This document shows, piece after piece, positions 21,701-32,150 of a stretch of DNA of 64,000 nt. The position numbers and the translations under genes were made by a program. Position 1 is the first letter of the stretch; each line of letters begins with the position of its first letter. The notes under the pieces are model-generated. The model was not told where the DNA came from and searched no databases. It saw only the letters and a program-made list of their open reading frames with translations. Source of the stretch: Stagonosporopsis chrysanthemi (Eukaryota > Ascomycota > Dothideomycetes > Pleosporales > Didymellaceae); the NCBI GenBank assembly GCA_022560025.1, contig JAFISE010000123.1, forward strand, positions 1 through 64,000. Reading direction: 5' to 3'.

Positions 21701-22013
21701 AGTCTGCGTCATTGGCCTCCGTGTCTTCTCCAGGGATGCAGATGTGTCCATCGAAGTGCAGCACGGTGAGCTAGAGAAGAAACGGGACGGAGATGCTGAG
21801 AGTGTTGCGAGCTTCAGCACTATTCGCAGGCGCCAGACTGAGCTTGATGTTGATGACAGCGCGGCTGATGCTACCTCGCCGATGCGCACTAAGATCAATG
21901 TCGACGAGGCTTTGAATAACGCAGAGAGGAGGGCTGCCGAGGCTTATTTGGTCAGCCATGTTGGGACTGCCCCGGCGGGCAATGAGCTGAATCGTCAGGG
22001 TACACTCTCATAA
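18710..22013 (+). CDS. Calpain-family cysteine protease with C-terminal GR[GD]GYN repeats
   Basis: Three exons, 18710-19201, 19259-19445 and 19495-22013, with introns of 57 and 49 nt, encode 1065 residues. The N-terminal 160 residues include FWDRFTTKHPGK and a Lys/Arg-rich helix. The CysPc protease core starts near 165, and the triad is visible: Cys190 in GDCWFMSALA, His374 in KHAYSI and Asn394 in RNPWG. A beta-sandwich-like region follows (about 450-590), then a very basic coiled segment (about 600-650, RRQREEKMESNRAKAKRNYE). Ten GR[GD]GYN-like repeats lie at about 715-825, and the tail is acidic and Ser/Asp-rich. Calpains are intracellular, often Ca2+-dependent, proteases; here no EF-hand domain is seen, which is usual for fungal members. 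The ATG context is CCATGG. It converges on the next minus-strand gene. Confidence 0.92.
20945..21263 (+). repeat. In-frame GR[GD]GYN peptide repeat region of the calpain
   Basis: Ten hexapeptide copies, variably spaced at first and then back-to-back four times (GRDGYN x3, GRGGYN) at the end. The final copies are nearly identical at DNA level, which suggests recent slippage expansion within an otherwise diverged array. Confidence 0.9.
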
Positions 22014-22472
22014 AGCTCCGCATATCAGCCAACATAATACGCTCTTGGGTTTGCAATCATTCGTTCTGTTCTAGGGCGTTCATAAGTTTGTTAAGCAAGC
22101 GGGGCGTTCTTTGGTCTCGATCTATCTCTTTTGCCTATCTTGACTCTCGTAGCAGTAACAAATTAATGCACCATTCCTGCAAACAATCCCTTGTTGTTGT
22201 TCCAAGACCTCTGGTGTCATGTTTGCCCTTGCCTACGGTCATACCACTCTGGAACACACTGTCCTGTGGTACAAACAATTCCGTGTTTCTATTTTTTTGA
22301 CCGCCGGTCTAATACATACTCTTGTCATTAGGCTTGACTCCGATCATATCCCTCCTAGAGCCGCTCTCCCGCAAAACGACCGTATGTCCTGTCCGTACTG
22401 TTCCGGTTTCGGTTTTCTGTTATTTCCAAGTCATCATCTCCTAATTCCACACCTATCTCCAGAGCGCATGCA
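22014..22472. other. Convergent intergenic region (3' flanks)
   Basis: It separates the calpain stop from the stop of the minus-strand membrane protein gene. No gene or repeat is seen; it should contain the two 3' ends. Confidence 0.5.
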
Positions 22473-22880
22473 TTAGATCTCGGCCCACCACTCAGCGATA
22501 TGGTCAAGAGTCTTCGCGACTCCGACAAGAGCCTTGCAGTTACTGCCATGCAGACGGTGCACGAGGGATCCAACATTGTCAGCCAGCTTGGCAATGCCGG
22601 TCTGCATTACCGGACGCATCGCGTGAAGGGCTTGGGTCCAGTGTGCCTTAGCGACTGGGAAGTAGTACTTGGCGACTGCGACGTGGACTTGAATGTGCGC
22701 GTGGAGCATAGGGAAGACTGCTTTAAGCTTCTTGGTGCCCACGGTAGATATTCCAGCGAGCAGGACGTGGACGCCTGTGAACAGATACACGAAGACCTCC
22801 ATGACGCGCTTGTAGATGGTTTCGTCCATGAGGAGTGCGGCGATAAGTAAAAAGAGCAAAATGGCCTTCCACGAAGGCAT
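22473..22880 (-). CDS. Small membrane protein, function unknown
   Basis: The product has 135 residues from the ATG at 22880 (MPSWKAILLFLL). The frame is open further upstream but only from a GTG, and that upstream peptide is low-complexity. Residues about 5-18 (AILLFLLIAALLM) form one hydrophobic helix, a second is near 27-42 (VFVYLFTGVHVLLAGI), and the remainder is an amphipathic, His-containing helical region ending WWAEI. It has either a signal anchor or two membrane helices. No family is recognised. It is the first of three adjacent unrecognised genes with hydrophobic segments. Confidence 0.6.
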   Translation of the reverse strand: MPSWKAILLFLLIAALLMDETIYKRVMEVFVYLFTGVHVLLAGISTVGTKKLKAVFPMLHAHIQVHVAVAKYYFPVAKAHWTQALHAMRPVMQTGIAKLADNVGSLVHRLHGSNCKALVGVAKTLDHIAEWWAEI

Positions 22881-23225
22881 CTTGATAGAGGTTGAGGTTG
22901 AGGTTGGTCGTGTTGTGTGGTGGATTGCGGTTAAGTGGAAGGATGGTAGGATGGACCGCAGCCGAGTTATGAAGGAATTATGGACGTGGATCGTTATTTT
23001 CACTCGCAGACCGGGAAGTTGTTTGGGTGTTCTAGGCAGGATCAGTGAATGGGCATGTCACGTGCATGCCCAAGGACTCATCGAGATTCACTGTCACGGC
23101 TCGCACTTCTACTAGTTATGATTCTGAGAAGATCATGAACGTCATGAACCGTTGAGATAATATGAGCAACACGACGTCTCTACCTACACGCATCATGGAT
23201 ACGAACCATGAAAGGAAACTGACAT
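22881..23225. other. Short intergenic region
   Basis: It holds the promoter of the small membrane protein gene and the 3' flank of the next minus-strand gene. A GAGGTTGAGGTTGAGGTTGG stretch at about 22890-22907 is a short repeat. Nothing else is seen. Confidence 0.45.
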
Positions 23226-24035
23226 TTACCCAAACACACGTCCAGCAAACGCAACAGCAGATAGCATTAGAGCGATCAAAAAATTTAGCATGAAGTCTGT
23301 GGCGGCACCGTGTCGCAGCCATTGACAAAAAGCGGGAAAAGTCGGAACCCACTTTATGGGCTTTGGGTAGATATCTCCTTGGTCAGGTAGCGGTATTGTA
23401 GCGTGGATAAACGCCTTTTTTTCTGGCGCAGGATTTTCGTCTATTGTAAGTAGCGTTGAATTCAACATTTCTTGGATAAGTCGTAGACCTTCGGAATCAG
23501 TTTCTGCTTGAATTTCGTCTCGGTTGTGTATGTCCGTACCATCAACCCGAACCCGCTCGTCGACATCGATGCCTTTGATCCTATTCTGAGAGGTGTCTTC
23601 CCTGAGCTTGGCATAGACTTCCAAAAGCGTATCTACAACCGCATCCCAGTTGGCACTTGTCGCATCTGTATCGTGGCTGTCATAATCGCTGTTCACGATA
23701 GTACATGCTTCCGTGTTGGAGTAAGAAATCTCGACAAGAGGTGCAGCAGTTTGTTCTCGAAGATATTCAAAAGACCCAGAATCCAGACGGTGAGACTCTG
23801 CACTCGGAGCCATTTCAACACCCTGATCTTGTTGCACCTCATCCCGCACGTAGTCGTACTTCGATATTATGGAGTCGATGCTGTCACGAAAGCCAGTTAC
23901 TGCAGCGCCAGCCGACTCTTGACCAAGAGTCCTGGCTTGAGAGCTATGCTTTTCGTCGCAGTCTTCCTTTTTTATTAACGTTCTGTCGATAATCTTCTGC
24001 TCGGAAGGATTGACAGAAGTGCCTTTGTCAGCCAT
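23226..24035 (-). CDS. Predicted tail-anchored acidic protein, function unknown
   Basis: The product has 269 residues from the ATG at 24035 (MADKGTSV). It is largely acidic and polar, with many Asp, Glu and Ser, and helices around residues 130-150 (WDAVVDTLLEVYAKL) and 185-200. Two aromatic/Pro segments (ATIPLPDQGDIYPKPIKWVP) precede a single C-terminal hydrophobic helix (about 250-266, FMLNFLIALMLSAVAFAG) followed by only three residues (RVFG end). With no signal peptide, this suggests a tail-anchored protein facing the cytosol. No domain is recognised. Confidence 0.65.
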   Translation of the reverse strand: MADKGTSVNPSEQKIIDRTLIKKEDCDEKHSSQARTLGQESAGAAVTGFRDSIDSIISKYDYVRDEVQQDQGVEMAPSAESHRLDSGSFEYLREQTAAPLVEISYSNTEACTIVNSDYDSHDTDATSANWDAVVDTLLEVYAKLREDTSQNRIKGIDVDERVRVDGTDIHNRDEIQAETDSEGLRLIQEMLNSTLLTIDENPAPEKKAFIHATIPLPDQGDIYPKPIKWVPTFPAFCQWLRHGAATDFMLNFLIALMLSAVAFAGRVFG

Positions 24036-24455
24036 GTTAATAGTGGTAGAGTGTAAAACTGTGCTTGAGAGTTTAGGATATTCAAGGAGAAGCGGGTCAG
24101 TATATGCGGGTTGGTGAGAAAGTCGCAGGTCAGAGACAACTCTCTTTGTCAGTGCGGGTGTTACGTGAAAGGGAAGTTTGCTGCAACTTTGAACCAGTAA
24201 TTCGGTTGACCCACTGACACACTAAGACTCTCGAACAGGACGCCTCCCAATAACGGCAGGTATGCAGCTCATGCGGGCTGGCATGATCACATGGCAGAAG
24301 CATTTGCTTGAAAGACGCCTTCACCTGAGATGACACCATGCACGCGCTTTTACTTTGGTATGACCTCATATTATCTAAGATTCTCATAAATATAAACCCT
24401 GCCTTAGAACAACACAATTTCCCCACCAAACGCTTCGATTTCAATATCCACCACG
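24036..24455. other. Divergent promoter region
   Basis: It is shared by the tail-anchored protein gene (minus) and the next gene (plus). It contains a TATA-like element for the plus-strand gene (separate entry). No gene is seen. Confidence 0.5.
24391..24398 (+). promoter_or_regulatory. Putative TATA element, TATAAACC
   Basis: It lies 65 nt upstream of the ATG at 24456, a plausible spacing for a short fungal leader. Assigned from motif and position only. Confidence 0.45.
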
Positions 24456-25445
24456 ATGGCCCGTCTCAGCGAAGACCACTTTCAAGCCACTGCCGCCGCG
24501 ACTACACCCAAACCCTCCCGCACTTCTAGCCGCATGCGCAGCATCTTCAAGTCGCGCCGTAGTACTAGCTCAAGTTCACCGATGACCTTGAAAAAGTCCA
24601 CACCCTCAGCTGTCGCTCTGGTTAATGACTCCCAGAGTCAGCCACAACCGATGAATATTCTTGCAGAAGAAACTGCTGTTCCTGCAGAGGAAACTGCAGA
24701 AGTCCTCGGATGCGGCATTGAGCCGTCAATGACCTCTGTGGACGCGGGACCTGAGTCTCCAGCTAGCTGGTCACCACCTTCTTTCCTCGGCAGAAAAGCG
24801 GGACCCGAGAAATCCAGCATCGGTTCCTTCTCGCTATCTGTTCAATGTATGTTTTTCTGCTCAATGCGCCATTATGACACGATCTTTGAGCTGACTCACA
24901 TAGATGCTACTCGAGCCAACCCACCTGCTGGTACCCACAATAACGAAGGCTTCTTTGCGTCGAACATCCTCGACGACCAAGATGTGCTGAGTACCGGTAT
25001 TCGCAAGTATGTCGACAGCAAGATCGCCGAATCTCTACATACTTATTCGTGCCACGGCCCCAACGATAAGTCACTTCAGATCACAGCTACAGTCAAGCGC
25101 GTCTCTGTAGATACCACAATCCTTCACGGCGCGAAGTGCATTGGCCCATTCACCTTCGAGCACAGCATGAACGTATCCCACTTGCAGATGGGCATCGTCG
25201 GTATCTACATGTTTGCTATCTTGTTTGCCGCTTTCATTGGTCCCAAGGCCCTAGCGTTGACATTCTGGAGACTGGCCACCGCATTGATGACGTACAGCAT
25301 CGCTGGAAGATACCTGGCTTGGAATCACCGGGCGCGTGACGACTTACTGCTCGCTCCGACGTTCTATATCGTAGGCTCTGTATACAACGCCTTCTGCAAC
25401 ATGCTCGTGCAAAGCGGTGTCCTGCAGGTCCAGCTGGAAGCCTGA
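24456..25445 (+). CDS. Integral membrane protein, function unknown
   Basis: Two exons are proposed, 24456-24846 and 24904-25445, around a 57-nt intron (GTATGT...CTGAC...CATAG), giving 310 residues. The intron is a multiple of three without a stop, so the unspliced frame (329 residues) is also open; splice signals favour removal. The N-terminal 130 residues are Ser/Thr/Pro-rich and basic, with RSIFKSRRSTSSSS. The C-terminal 110 residues contain hydrophobic helices at about 235-252 (MGIVGIYMFAILFAAFIG), 258-275 and possibly 285-300. There is no signal peptide or known family. Confidence 0.65.
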   Translation: MARLSEDHFQATAAATTPKPSRTSSRMRSIFKSRRSTSSSSPMTLKKSTPSAVALVNDSQSQPQPMNILAEETAVPAEETAEVLGCGIEPSMTSVDAGPESPASWSPPSFLGRKAGPEKSSIGSFSLSVQCMFFCSMRHYDTIFELTHIDATRANPPAGTHNNEGFFASNILDDQDVLSTGIRKYVDSKIAESLHTYSCHGPNDKSLQITATVKRVSVDTTILHGAKCIGPFTFEHSMNVSHLQMGIVGIYMFAILFAAFIGPKALALTFWRLATALMTYSIAGRYLAWNHRARDDLLLAPTFYIVGSVYNAFCNMLVQSGVLQVQLEA

Positions 25446-25770
25446 TCAGAGTACATGGTTCTTGGAGGTGTCAGTGGAAGCTTCGAGCCGATAAAGAAGG
25501 CTGTACGAATTTGGAAAGGAGGAAAAAAGTGGCGAGGTTCAATCTGAAGAGATCACAGGCCTTGGTGCGGCGGTCACCCATAAACAGATCACAGATTATT
25601 GAATTCACTTCATCGATGCTGATGATCCTGTCACCTTGCACTCAGATTGGTTGCAAGTGGTACTACACCCGACTACACCCATCGAGTAGTCTTTGAGAGC
25701 CTTAGTGCCTTACTACAAGAACGATGCGTGAAATGTCTGCGATACCAAGTCTCAGCCCGCAGACGTTTAG
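25446..25770. other. Convergent intergenic region
   Basis: 3' flanks of the membrane protein (plus) and the acyltransferase (minus). Nothing else is seen. Confidence 0.45.
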
Positions 25771-27237
25771 TCAAGCATCGATTACTCTTTTGACCCATCC
25801 ACCTGTTCTCAGTCCGTGTAACGTCCTCTCCATCTCCCCTTCCTCCAAGCACAATGGTATCTCATACGGCGCTTCTGTTCCCTTCTGTCTTGGCAAGATT
25901 TGCATGCCTCCTTCCCACATGTTGTGCGGTTTGCGAATAGCAGTAGGCTTGCATAGCCAAGCATCTCCATCCCCGATCTTTGCTGTTCCAGGAATTGCCC
26001 ACAGATTGTCTGCACCAATATGCTGCCAGCTTGTGATAAAGATATCCGGCCCATTCTGCGTATCGAGGTTGAGGATCCACTTCGACGATATTTCTCGCTT
26101 CGAGAGCTCAAGTAAGCGCGCTCTGAACCAATCCAGGTCTATTCCGGCCAGAGCATGGGAAAGGGCGAGGGCGACAGGAGCGATTGTTTCAGCGCTCATT
26201 GTATCAGAAGTAGGGATAGAGGAGAGCGCGATGGGAACGATCATGCCGTTTGCGCAATTGCCGATGTAGTCAGCGGGGAGGAGTGAGCCAACGCGCTTAC
26301 GGTGGTCAATGGCGATGCCGAGTGTGGTTTTTTTGACTCCCTTTTTGACCATAGCTTCCCGGCGAGCGTTCGTGACTTGACACCAGACAAGTGTGCAGAG
26401 CGCAGTGAAGCTTGAAATTCGTTCTCTTGTGATAGACGAAAGTGAAGCTGCTAGATCAGCAATAGTGTGCGCTGAGAAGACGAGCAGCTTTGCACTTAGA
26501 CCATACGGCACATCGCGCAGCGGTGGACTCACACGATCGCCCGGGTAGCGAAACTCTGGAAGCTTCATCGCTTGTGCCCCCTCGGCCAAAAGATTGAGTG
26601 TATGCCGTGCACCATTCAGGTTCAGAGCCTGGGTCTGGGTTGGTGTTTGTCTTTCATTGCTGTATTCACGGGTGTGCCCGCTCCAGGTCTGGTAGATCTT
26701 TGCAATACCAGTACCATCGACAACACTATGGTGTGTGTAAGCACTCAAGATCAGTCCTCCGGGGACCCAATTGATCTGAGAAGCAAACACTGGTAAAGGA
26801 CGTCTTTTCGTAAACGTAGTCAGAACCTCGGCATACTGATCTTCTAGCCCAATGTGTGAGACAAGAGCAGATGGACAGAGAACATCTGCAGGAAGACGAG
26901 AAGGAGGCACGCCTTCCTCACACAGTTTCCGATATTGAAGGCTGTCCAGATCCACGTCTTTCACAGTCAGCATCTGCCAAGTAAGATTCAAATCGATGCT
27001 GCTCGGGTAATCTACGGTCAACTTCCCAGTCTCAACATCCTTGATCCTGACCGTGCCGGCGAGGAACGGGAACTGTTTAAGCGTTGCGAGAAGACCTGTA
27101 GTCAGAACGGCATGCGCATCTCCCCTCGCTGCAGGGGTACTTTCAGGAAATGGGAAGATGAGCAACTGGCGGACATAAACGCGAAGAACAGTTTGATCGA
27201 GTCTAGATAGCTCGAGCCTCTCCTGTTTTGGAGCCAT
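25771..27237 (-). CDS. BAHD/trichothecene-type acyltransferase (PF02458-like)
   Basis: The gene is intronless and encodes 488 residues from the ATG at 27237 (MAPKQERLELSRLDQT). The acyl-CoA-dependent transferase signature HxxxD is present as H170-SVV-D174 within SAYTHHSVVDGTG. The N-terminal block (LSRLDQTVLRVYVRQLLIFPF, then LLATLKQFPFLAGTVR) is typical of the chloramphenicol-acetyltransferase-like fold. The C-terminal region contains DIFITSWQHIGADNLWAIPG, at the position of the second conserved motif. Members transfer acyl groups from CoA to alcohols or amines of secondary metabolites, and the substrate here cannot be deduced. It is cytosolic by appearance. It is divergently arranged with the GH92 gene across 636 bp. 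Not part of an obvious PKS/NRPS cluster. Confidence 0.88.
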   Translation of the reverse strand: MAPKQERLELSRLDQTVLRVYVRQLLIFPFPESTPAARGDAHAVLTTGLLATLKQFPFLAGTVRIKDVETGKLTVDYPSSIDLNLTWQMLTVKDVDLDSLQYRKLCEEGVPPSRLPADVLCPSALVSHIGLEDQYAEVLTTFTKRRPLPVFASQINWVPGGLILSAYTHHSVVDGTGIAKIYQTWSGHTREYSNERQTPTQTQALNLNGARHTLNLLAEGAQAMKLPEFRYPGDRVSPPLRDVPYGLSAKLLVFSAHTIADLAASLSSITRERISSFTALCTLVWCQVTNARREAMVKKGVKKTTLGIAIDHRKRVGSLLPADYIGNCANGMIVPIALSSIPTSDTMSAETIAPVALALSHALAGIDLDWFRARLLELSKREISSKWILNLDTQNGPDIFITSWQHIGADNLWAIPGTAKIGDGDAWLCKPTAIRKPHNMWEGGMQILPRQKGTEAPYEIPLCLEEGEMERTLHGLRTGGWVKRVIDA

Positions 27238-27873
27238 GATGGCAAGTTACAAAAGATGGCTCTGGTTCAAGCGACACAAAAAGATTGTCTGTGATTAAGG
27301 CTGATCACATCCTCAGCCAGGTGTCGTGGGCGTAGATTACGACATACAGCGGCGGATGCGATAAATCACGAGCGCTGTGTACGATTGGTTCATCTAAAGG
27401 GCGCAAGGGCGTTCCAAAAAGCTGCACGGCCCGTTGCTCGCCTGAGGTGCTGCGGGAACCTTATCCCATTCGTGTGACTTGCCCCGATTCTGCTTCAAGC
27501 AAAGCCTCAGCGTTGGGCACGTGCTACGAGTGTCGACCAGGTGAACTCAACAACATCTAACATGGTCTAAAGCAAAGAATAGTCAACAATACCTATGAAA
27601 GATGACCACCATGCGTGTTGTGGTTCGCATCGCAAGTTCCCCCACCCTCCGCATCTTGGCGCGTCAAATGACGTCACCGCCCCTGTCCTAACGCTCATCG
27701 CGCACCCACAATGTAACATCGCACCTAGTATATTCGTGGGTGTGCTGGAGAAGCGGGGTTCGACGTGCTGTGCTGCGCGGGTCGATATGATAAAGATCTA
27801 TAGCGCCACCGTACCATTGTAGCACCTACAAAGCGCAAATCTTGGATACCAAACTCGCCAGAGTAACCGCATC
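27238..27873. other. Divergent promoter region
   Basis: It lies between the acyltransferase (minus) and GH92 (plus) starts. No gene or clear repeat is seen; a GATAAAGATCTATAG stretch near 27789 is the only TATA-like sequence close to the GH92 start. Confidence 0.45.
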
Positions 27874-30430
27874 ATGCGTATGCTGACTTATGCTCTCACA
27901 TTGATAAGCTCAGGCTTTGCAGCCACCCAGGACATAGACTACGCCCAGTTCGTCAATCCTTTCATCGGTTCCGAAGGTGCCATAGCAGGTTACGCATGTG
28001 TGTTTCCCTCAAATCAGCTTTCCCCTACTGACCTGCATAGATGGCGGTGGCAACGCTTTCGTTGGAGGATCAGTACCCTTTGGTATGGTCAAAATTGGCC
28101 TGGACACTTACGAAGAACCTGTCAATCAAAGTGCGCTGAATGGCGGATGGACGCCTCAAGGGTACACTACCGGCATCAGCTTGATGCACGAGTCCGGGAC
28201 CGGAGGCGGCCCAAAGTATGGCTTTCCTTCTCAGATGCCTTTGACGTCAGTCGACGGAGATGTGAACCTGCTTGATAACAGGACCTACTGGCAGAGGCGG
28301 GTAAATACAGAGCTGAACAATCTTGAATAATCAAGGAAAATATTAATTCCCCGACAGGAAGGTACAGATGAAGCGAGCGTAGGCTATTTCCGATCAAATT
28401 TCGAATCAGGAGTCACAGTTGAGCTGTCAGCGTCGCGGCATGCTGGGTTGTACCACTACACATATCCAGAAACGTCTGAGAGGCATGTGTTAGTGGACTT
28501 CTCGCACTATTTGCCCCATCCGACCCGCTCCTGGGACTCCCAGTTCTATGCTAGTGGCGAGATTGAGATACAGCCAGACTCAAGCACCTATACCGGATAC
28601 ACTTCGATTGCAGGAGGATGGTGCATCGGTGCGCCGGTCACCGTATATGTCTGCGGAGAATTTGACCTTCCACCTAAAGACGCCAGAGCCTTCAAGGGCA
28701 AAAACACCTTCCCTGCCAGTCGCCATTTCCGAAGTTTCAACAATGCCACTACACCATCACCAACCTTCACTGGCAGCAAGGCTAGCTCAGGACCACTGAA
28801 CGATCGTGTAGGCGCTGTGTTCACTTGGAACAATGTCACGGAAGTGAAATCAAGAGTCGGCATCTCCTTCATGTCAGTAGACAAGGCGTGCGCGTACAAA
28901 GACGCTGAATTGCCGTCTTGGTCCATCGCAGACACAGTTGATGCTGCACGTGACGAGTGGAACCGAGACGTGTTCTCCAAGATCCGTGTTGACACATCCG
29001 GTTCGGCAAACAAAACAAGGCTGGCACTGCTGTACTCGAGCTTGTACTTTATGCACCTCATACCGAGCGAACGGGTAGGCGAAAACCCATTGTGGGAAAG
29101 CGATGAGCCATACTGGGATGACTTCTACACAATGTGGGACCTCTTCCGCAATCAAGTATCGTTATGGCATCTCATACAGCCGTCGTACTACGAGTCGATG
29201 CTTAGATCACTTATCGACATGTTTAGAAACGAAGGATGGGTACCTGACGGCCGATCAGGCAACTATAACGGCTTGGTGCAAGGTGGATCCAATGTTGATA
29301 ACGTGTTCGCCGACGCTTACGTCAAAGGCCTCAAAGGTGCCATCAACTGGACTGAAGGCTATGCTGCAGTCAAAAAGAATGCAGAAGTACTACCTTATTT
29401 CGACGAAAACCCAGTTGACCCTCAAGGCTCGCTCAAGGAAGGTCGTTCAGCGCTCGATGACTGGGTTCCTCTAGGTTACGTCTCCGCAGACCGTAACTCC
29501 CGTTCGGTGTCAAAGACCGTCGAGTATGCTCTCAACGACTTTGCCATTAGCCAGATTGCTGCCGGGGAAGCACCAGAAGATCGGGACTTGTACCTACAGA
29601 GATCAGCCGGTTGGCAACTCAGTTGGGACCCTGAAGCCACAGCACGCAACTTTACTGGCTTTGTCATGCCTCGCTTCGCAAACGGCACGTTTGATAAGAA
29701 CTACAACATCACCAATTGCGGCGACTGTAATTGGTCCGACGAGAGCTACGAGGGCACATCATTCGAATACTCTTTCGTCGTTCCGCATGATGTTGCACGC
29801 GTAATCGAACTCATGGGCGGTGCGGAGCGCTTCGAATCACGCCTTGACTACGTTTTTCAACCCAATACTTCTGGTGTCGATCTAGGTGTAAACGGGCTCG
29901 GTATTACGACCATCAATAACGTTGCGAACGAACCAGACTTTCAGACCCCGTACTTGTACAATTACCTCAATAAGCAGTGGAAGAGCGTGGAGCGGTCGCG
30001 GCAGTTGGCGAACGATTTCTACTTCAACAGCAGTGATGGTATTCCCGGAAACTCTGATGCTGGAGCGTTGAATTGTTGGTTGGTATGGCAGATGCTCGGA
30101 TTGTATCCAATCGTCACTACTCCGGTCTACCTGCTCGAGAGCCCGTGGTTCAAAGACATAAATGTTACAATCAACCATGACAAGACGCTGCGGATCAGAG
30201 CAGAGGGCCTGGATGATGGAGATGGAAGACAAGGATACTACGTGCTGGGTATTACGATCAATGGAGAGGAGTGGAACAAGAACTGGTTTGAACACGGAGA
30301 TGCAGGAGGTATCATGAATCAGGGAGGAGAGATCGTTTTCACACTTGGTGATGAACAGAATGTGTGGGAGACGGGTGATGTACCTCCCAGTCCCGGTCAC
30401 ACAGAACTCGATATAGGGAGTGGATCTTAG
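27874..30430 (+). CDS. Secreted GH92 alpha-1,2-mannosidase-like glycosidase
   Basis: Three exons, 27874-27997, 28041-28300 and 28358-30430 (introns 43 and 57 nt), encode 818 residues. A signal peptide covers about residues 1-16 (MRMLTYALTLISSGFA). GH92 landmarks follow in order: YAQFVNPFIGSEGA, GGNAFVGGSVPFGMVKIGLDTY, the LMHESGTGGGPKYG block, LSASRHAGLYHYTY, WDDFYTMWDLFRNQVSL, GRSGNYNGLVQGGSNVDNVF and GIPGNSDAGALNCWLVWQMLGLYPI. In the family these build the two-domain Ca2+-dependent inverting exo-alpha-mannosidase, and the length is normal. Several N-x-S/T sequons support secretion. It probably trims alpha-mannans or N-glycans outside the cell. The first intron is short, but its removal restores the conserved AYGGGNAF context. 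Confidence 0.92.
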
Positions 30431-30990
30431 AGCAGAGCACGACAGAGGATAGCATTTTGTTCCACGGTACCATCCGATCAGATAATTAGTCTGCGTTATT
30501 GCGACTCTCTTTCATACGAGCAAGTCCATGAGTCGACGCTCGCTCCTGAAGTGTGCATCGTGGACAGGGCTAATCAACATACTCACGTGTTTACAGGGGA
30601 CTGCTAGCAGGGCCAGCCCAGTTCACATAACCCGCACATATGTGTGGCCACAACGTTGTGCAAGGACATCTTGCCTCTCATTATGCCGACCTCTCGACAA
30701 AAATACTTGAATTCGTAGTCAGGCAACGTAATTCAGGCACCGGAGATAAGCCATTGACTCGGCCTTTATCAAGTGTACCTTTCCTACTTCATCTTAGTCA
30801 TAACGTTATGTTGCGGCTGGGCATGGTCAGCGACACATGTTCGCATGGGCTCTTTAGCACTTTGGTGTACCAGAGGATTATATATAAAGGTGACGGAGAG
30901 GTCTTAGTTCTCGCATTATTGCACCCTCTTCTGCCCCTGGAGTTTTTACTTAAACGTCTTGCGCATATTCGCCCAGCATCGATTGAAACA
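30431..30990. other. Intergenic region with a TATA element
   Basis: GH92 3' flank and the promoter of the next small gene. An open frame at 30640-31098 runs through but lacks features before 30991. Confidence 0.45.
30881..30888 (+). promoter_or_regulatory. Putative TATA box TATATAAA
   Basis: A perfect TATATAAA 103 nt upstream of the ATG at 30991. It supports a transcript starting in this interval. Confidence 0.5.
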
Positions 30991-31386
30991 ATGTCACCTA
31001 CGCGTACGCCTCGAGGCGTCGATCCCTCTGCTCCAGGCACTATTGTTCGCACTGCTATCATCCTCGAATCTATCTTCACAATCGGCCTTGGGGTCTGATA
31101 TACGCTTCTCCCACGTCACTATCTGCTGAGCACAATGGAAGCTTCTGCTGCAGAGGTTACAACAACAGCGTTGCAAATCAACCAGCAACTTGGTACTTCG
31201 ACCATCTTAGTTGGTGCTGGAGTAGGATGTTTTGCACTCAATACCAAGAATGCTATCGAAACCCGCCAAACACTATATCTCGGCCTGCTCATCTTTGAGT
31301 TTGCGTTCGTTTCACTGCTCGTCTGGCAGGCGTTGACGATGGAGCAGGGCATGTCAAAGGCTTCGTTGTTGACTACAGCAAAGTAA
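30991..31386 (+). CDS. Small predicted membrane protein, two exons
   Basis: Proposed exons 30991-31092 and 31156-31386 give 110 residues. The first ends in a hydrophobic segment (TAIILESIFTIGLG). The second contains STILVGAGVGCFALNTK and YLGLLIFEFAFVSLLVWQAL, so three hydrophobic helices are likely. The ATG has a good context (GAAACAATG), and a TATA box lies about 100 nt upstream. The intron donor (GTCTGA) is atypical and the acceptor (GCAGAG/GTT) is not ideal. The alternative is a single short gene from the ATG at 31135 (83 residues), which keeps only the last two helices. No family is recognised. Confidence 0.4.
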
Positions 31387-32150
31387 TTTGTGCCATTCAT
31401 ATCATGGAGAGTCTTCACGCTTGGTTGGAAGCCCGAGTGGTTCGGCCGTTATGAAGAGGGAACGAAAGTAGAGTAGGGACGCAGTAGTTGCAGTCAGCAC
31501 TAAAGAAATAAGGGATCATGACTTTGCTGCTGTCGTTGAACGACTGCAGAGCAGAGCCGGGCTCGGTGTTTGTACTGGACCAAGTTCATTTGGGAACAAC
31601 CATCGGGGGTTCTACATACAGCCAAATCGTCTTTGCAGTCTACATTCTTGCGATGTATCGCCGTGAGCAGTAAAAGATTGAAATTGGAGTAGGATTAGGT
31701 TATGTTCTGATATTAAGCACCCTGGAAAGTGTGTCTACTTCCGTGCTCACACATCAATATATATATATATGTACCAAGTAGCTCAAAACTGACAAAACCT
31801 TTGTACGATTGAGAAACCAAAACCGTACTTTATCTGATTCCTCGAACGAATTCAACCTTGACCATACCTCATGTAGACCCATCCTTTCGTCTAGAGATAC
31901 CTAAGTATCTTCTGCGTTAGGTTTTGGAATCGCTGACCCTCACGCAGCACTATGTCCCGGTAATAGAGTCTGGTATGATCACAGTAACGCATGGCAATAC
32001 CTTGGCGATAAACTGTGAGGCATCTACAATTCCGTTGTCCATAACGCACTCCGGCAAACATCACGGTGGGGTTCGTGCACTTCACCGTGATGTGTCGGAG
32101 ATCCACTTTGTCGACAATCATGCCGCCTGTGTAATTATCGAGAAACTCAC
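31387..32150. other. Intergenic region with a short TA repeat
   Basis: Mostly AT-balanced non-coding DNA; a (TA)7 tract lies at about 31757-31770. The minus-strand part near 31891-32121 is open (76 codons) and could be the remainder of the F-box-like gene, but I could not join it with correct phase. Confidence 0.4.
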
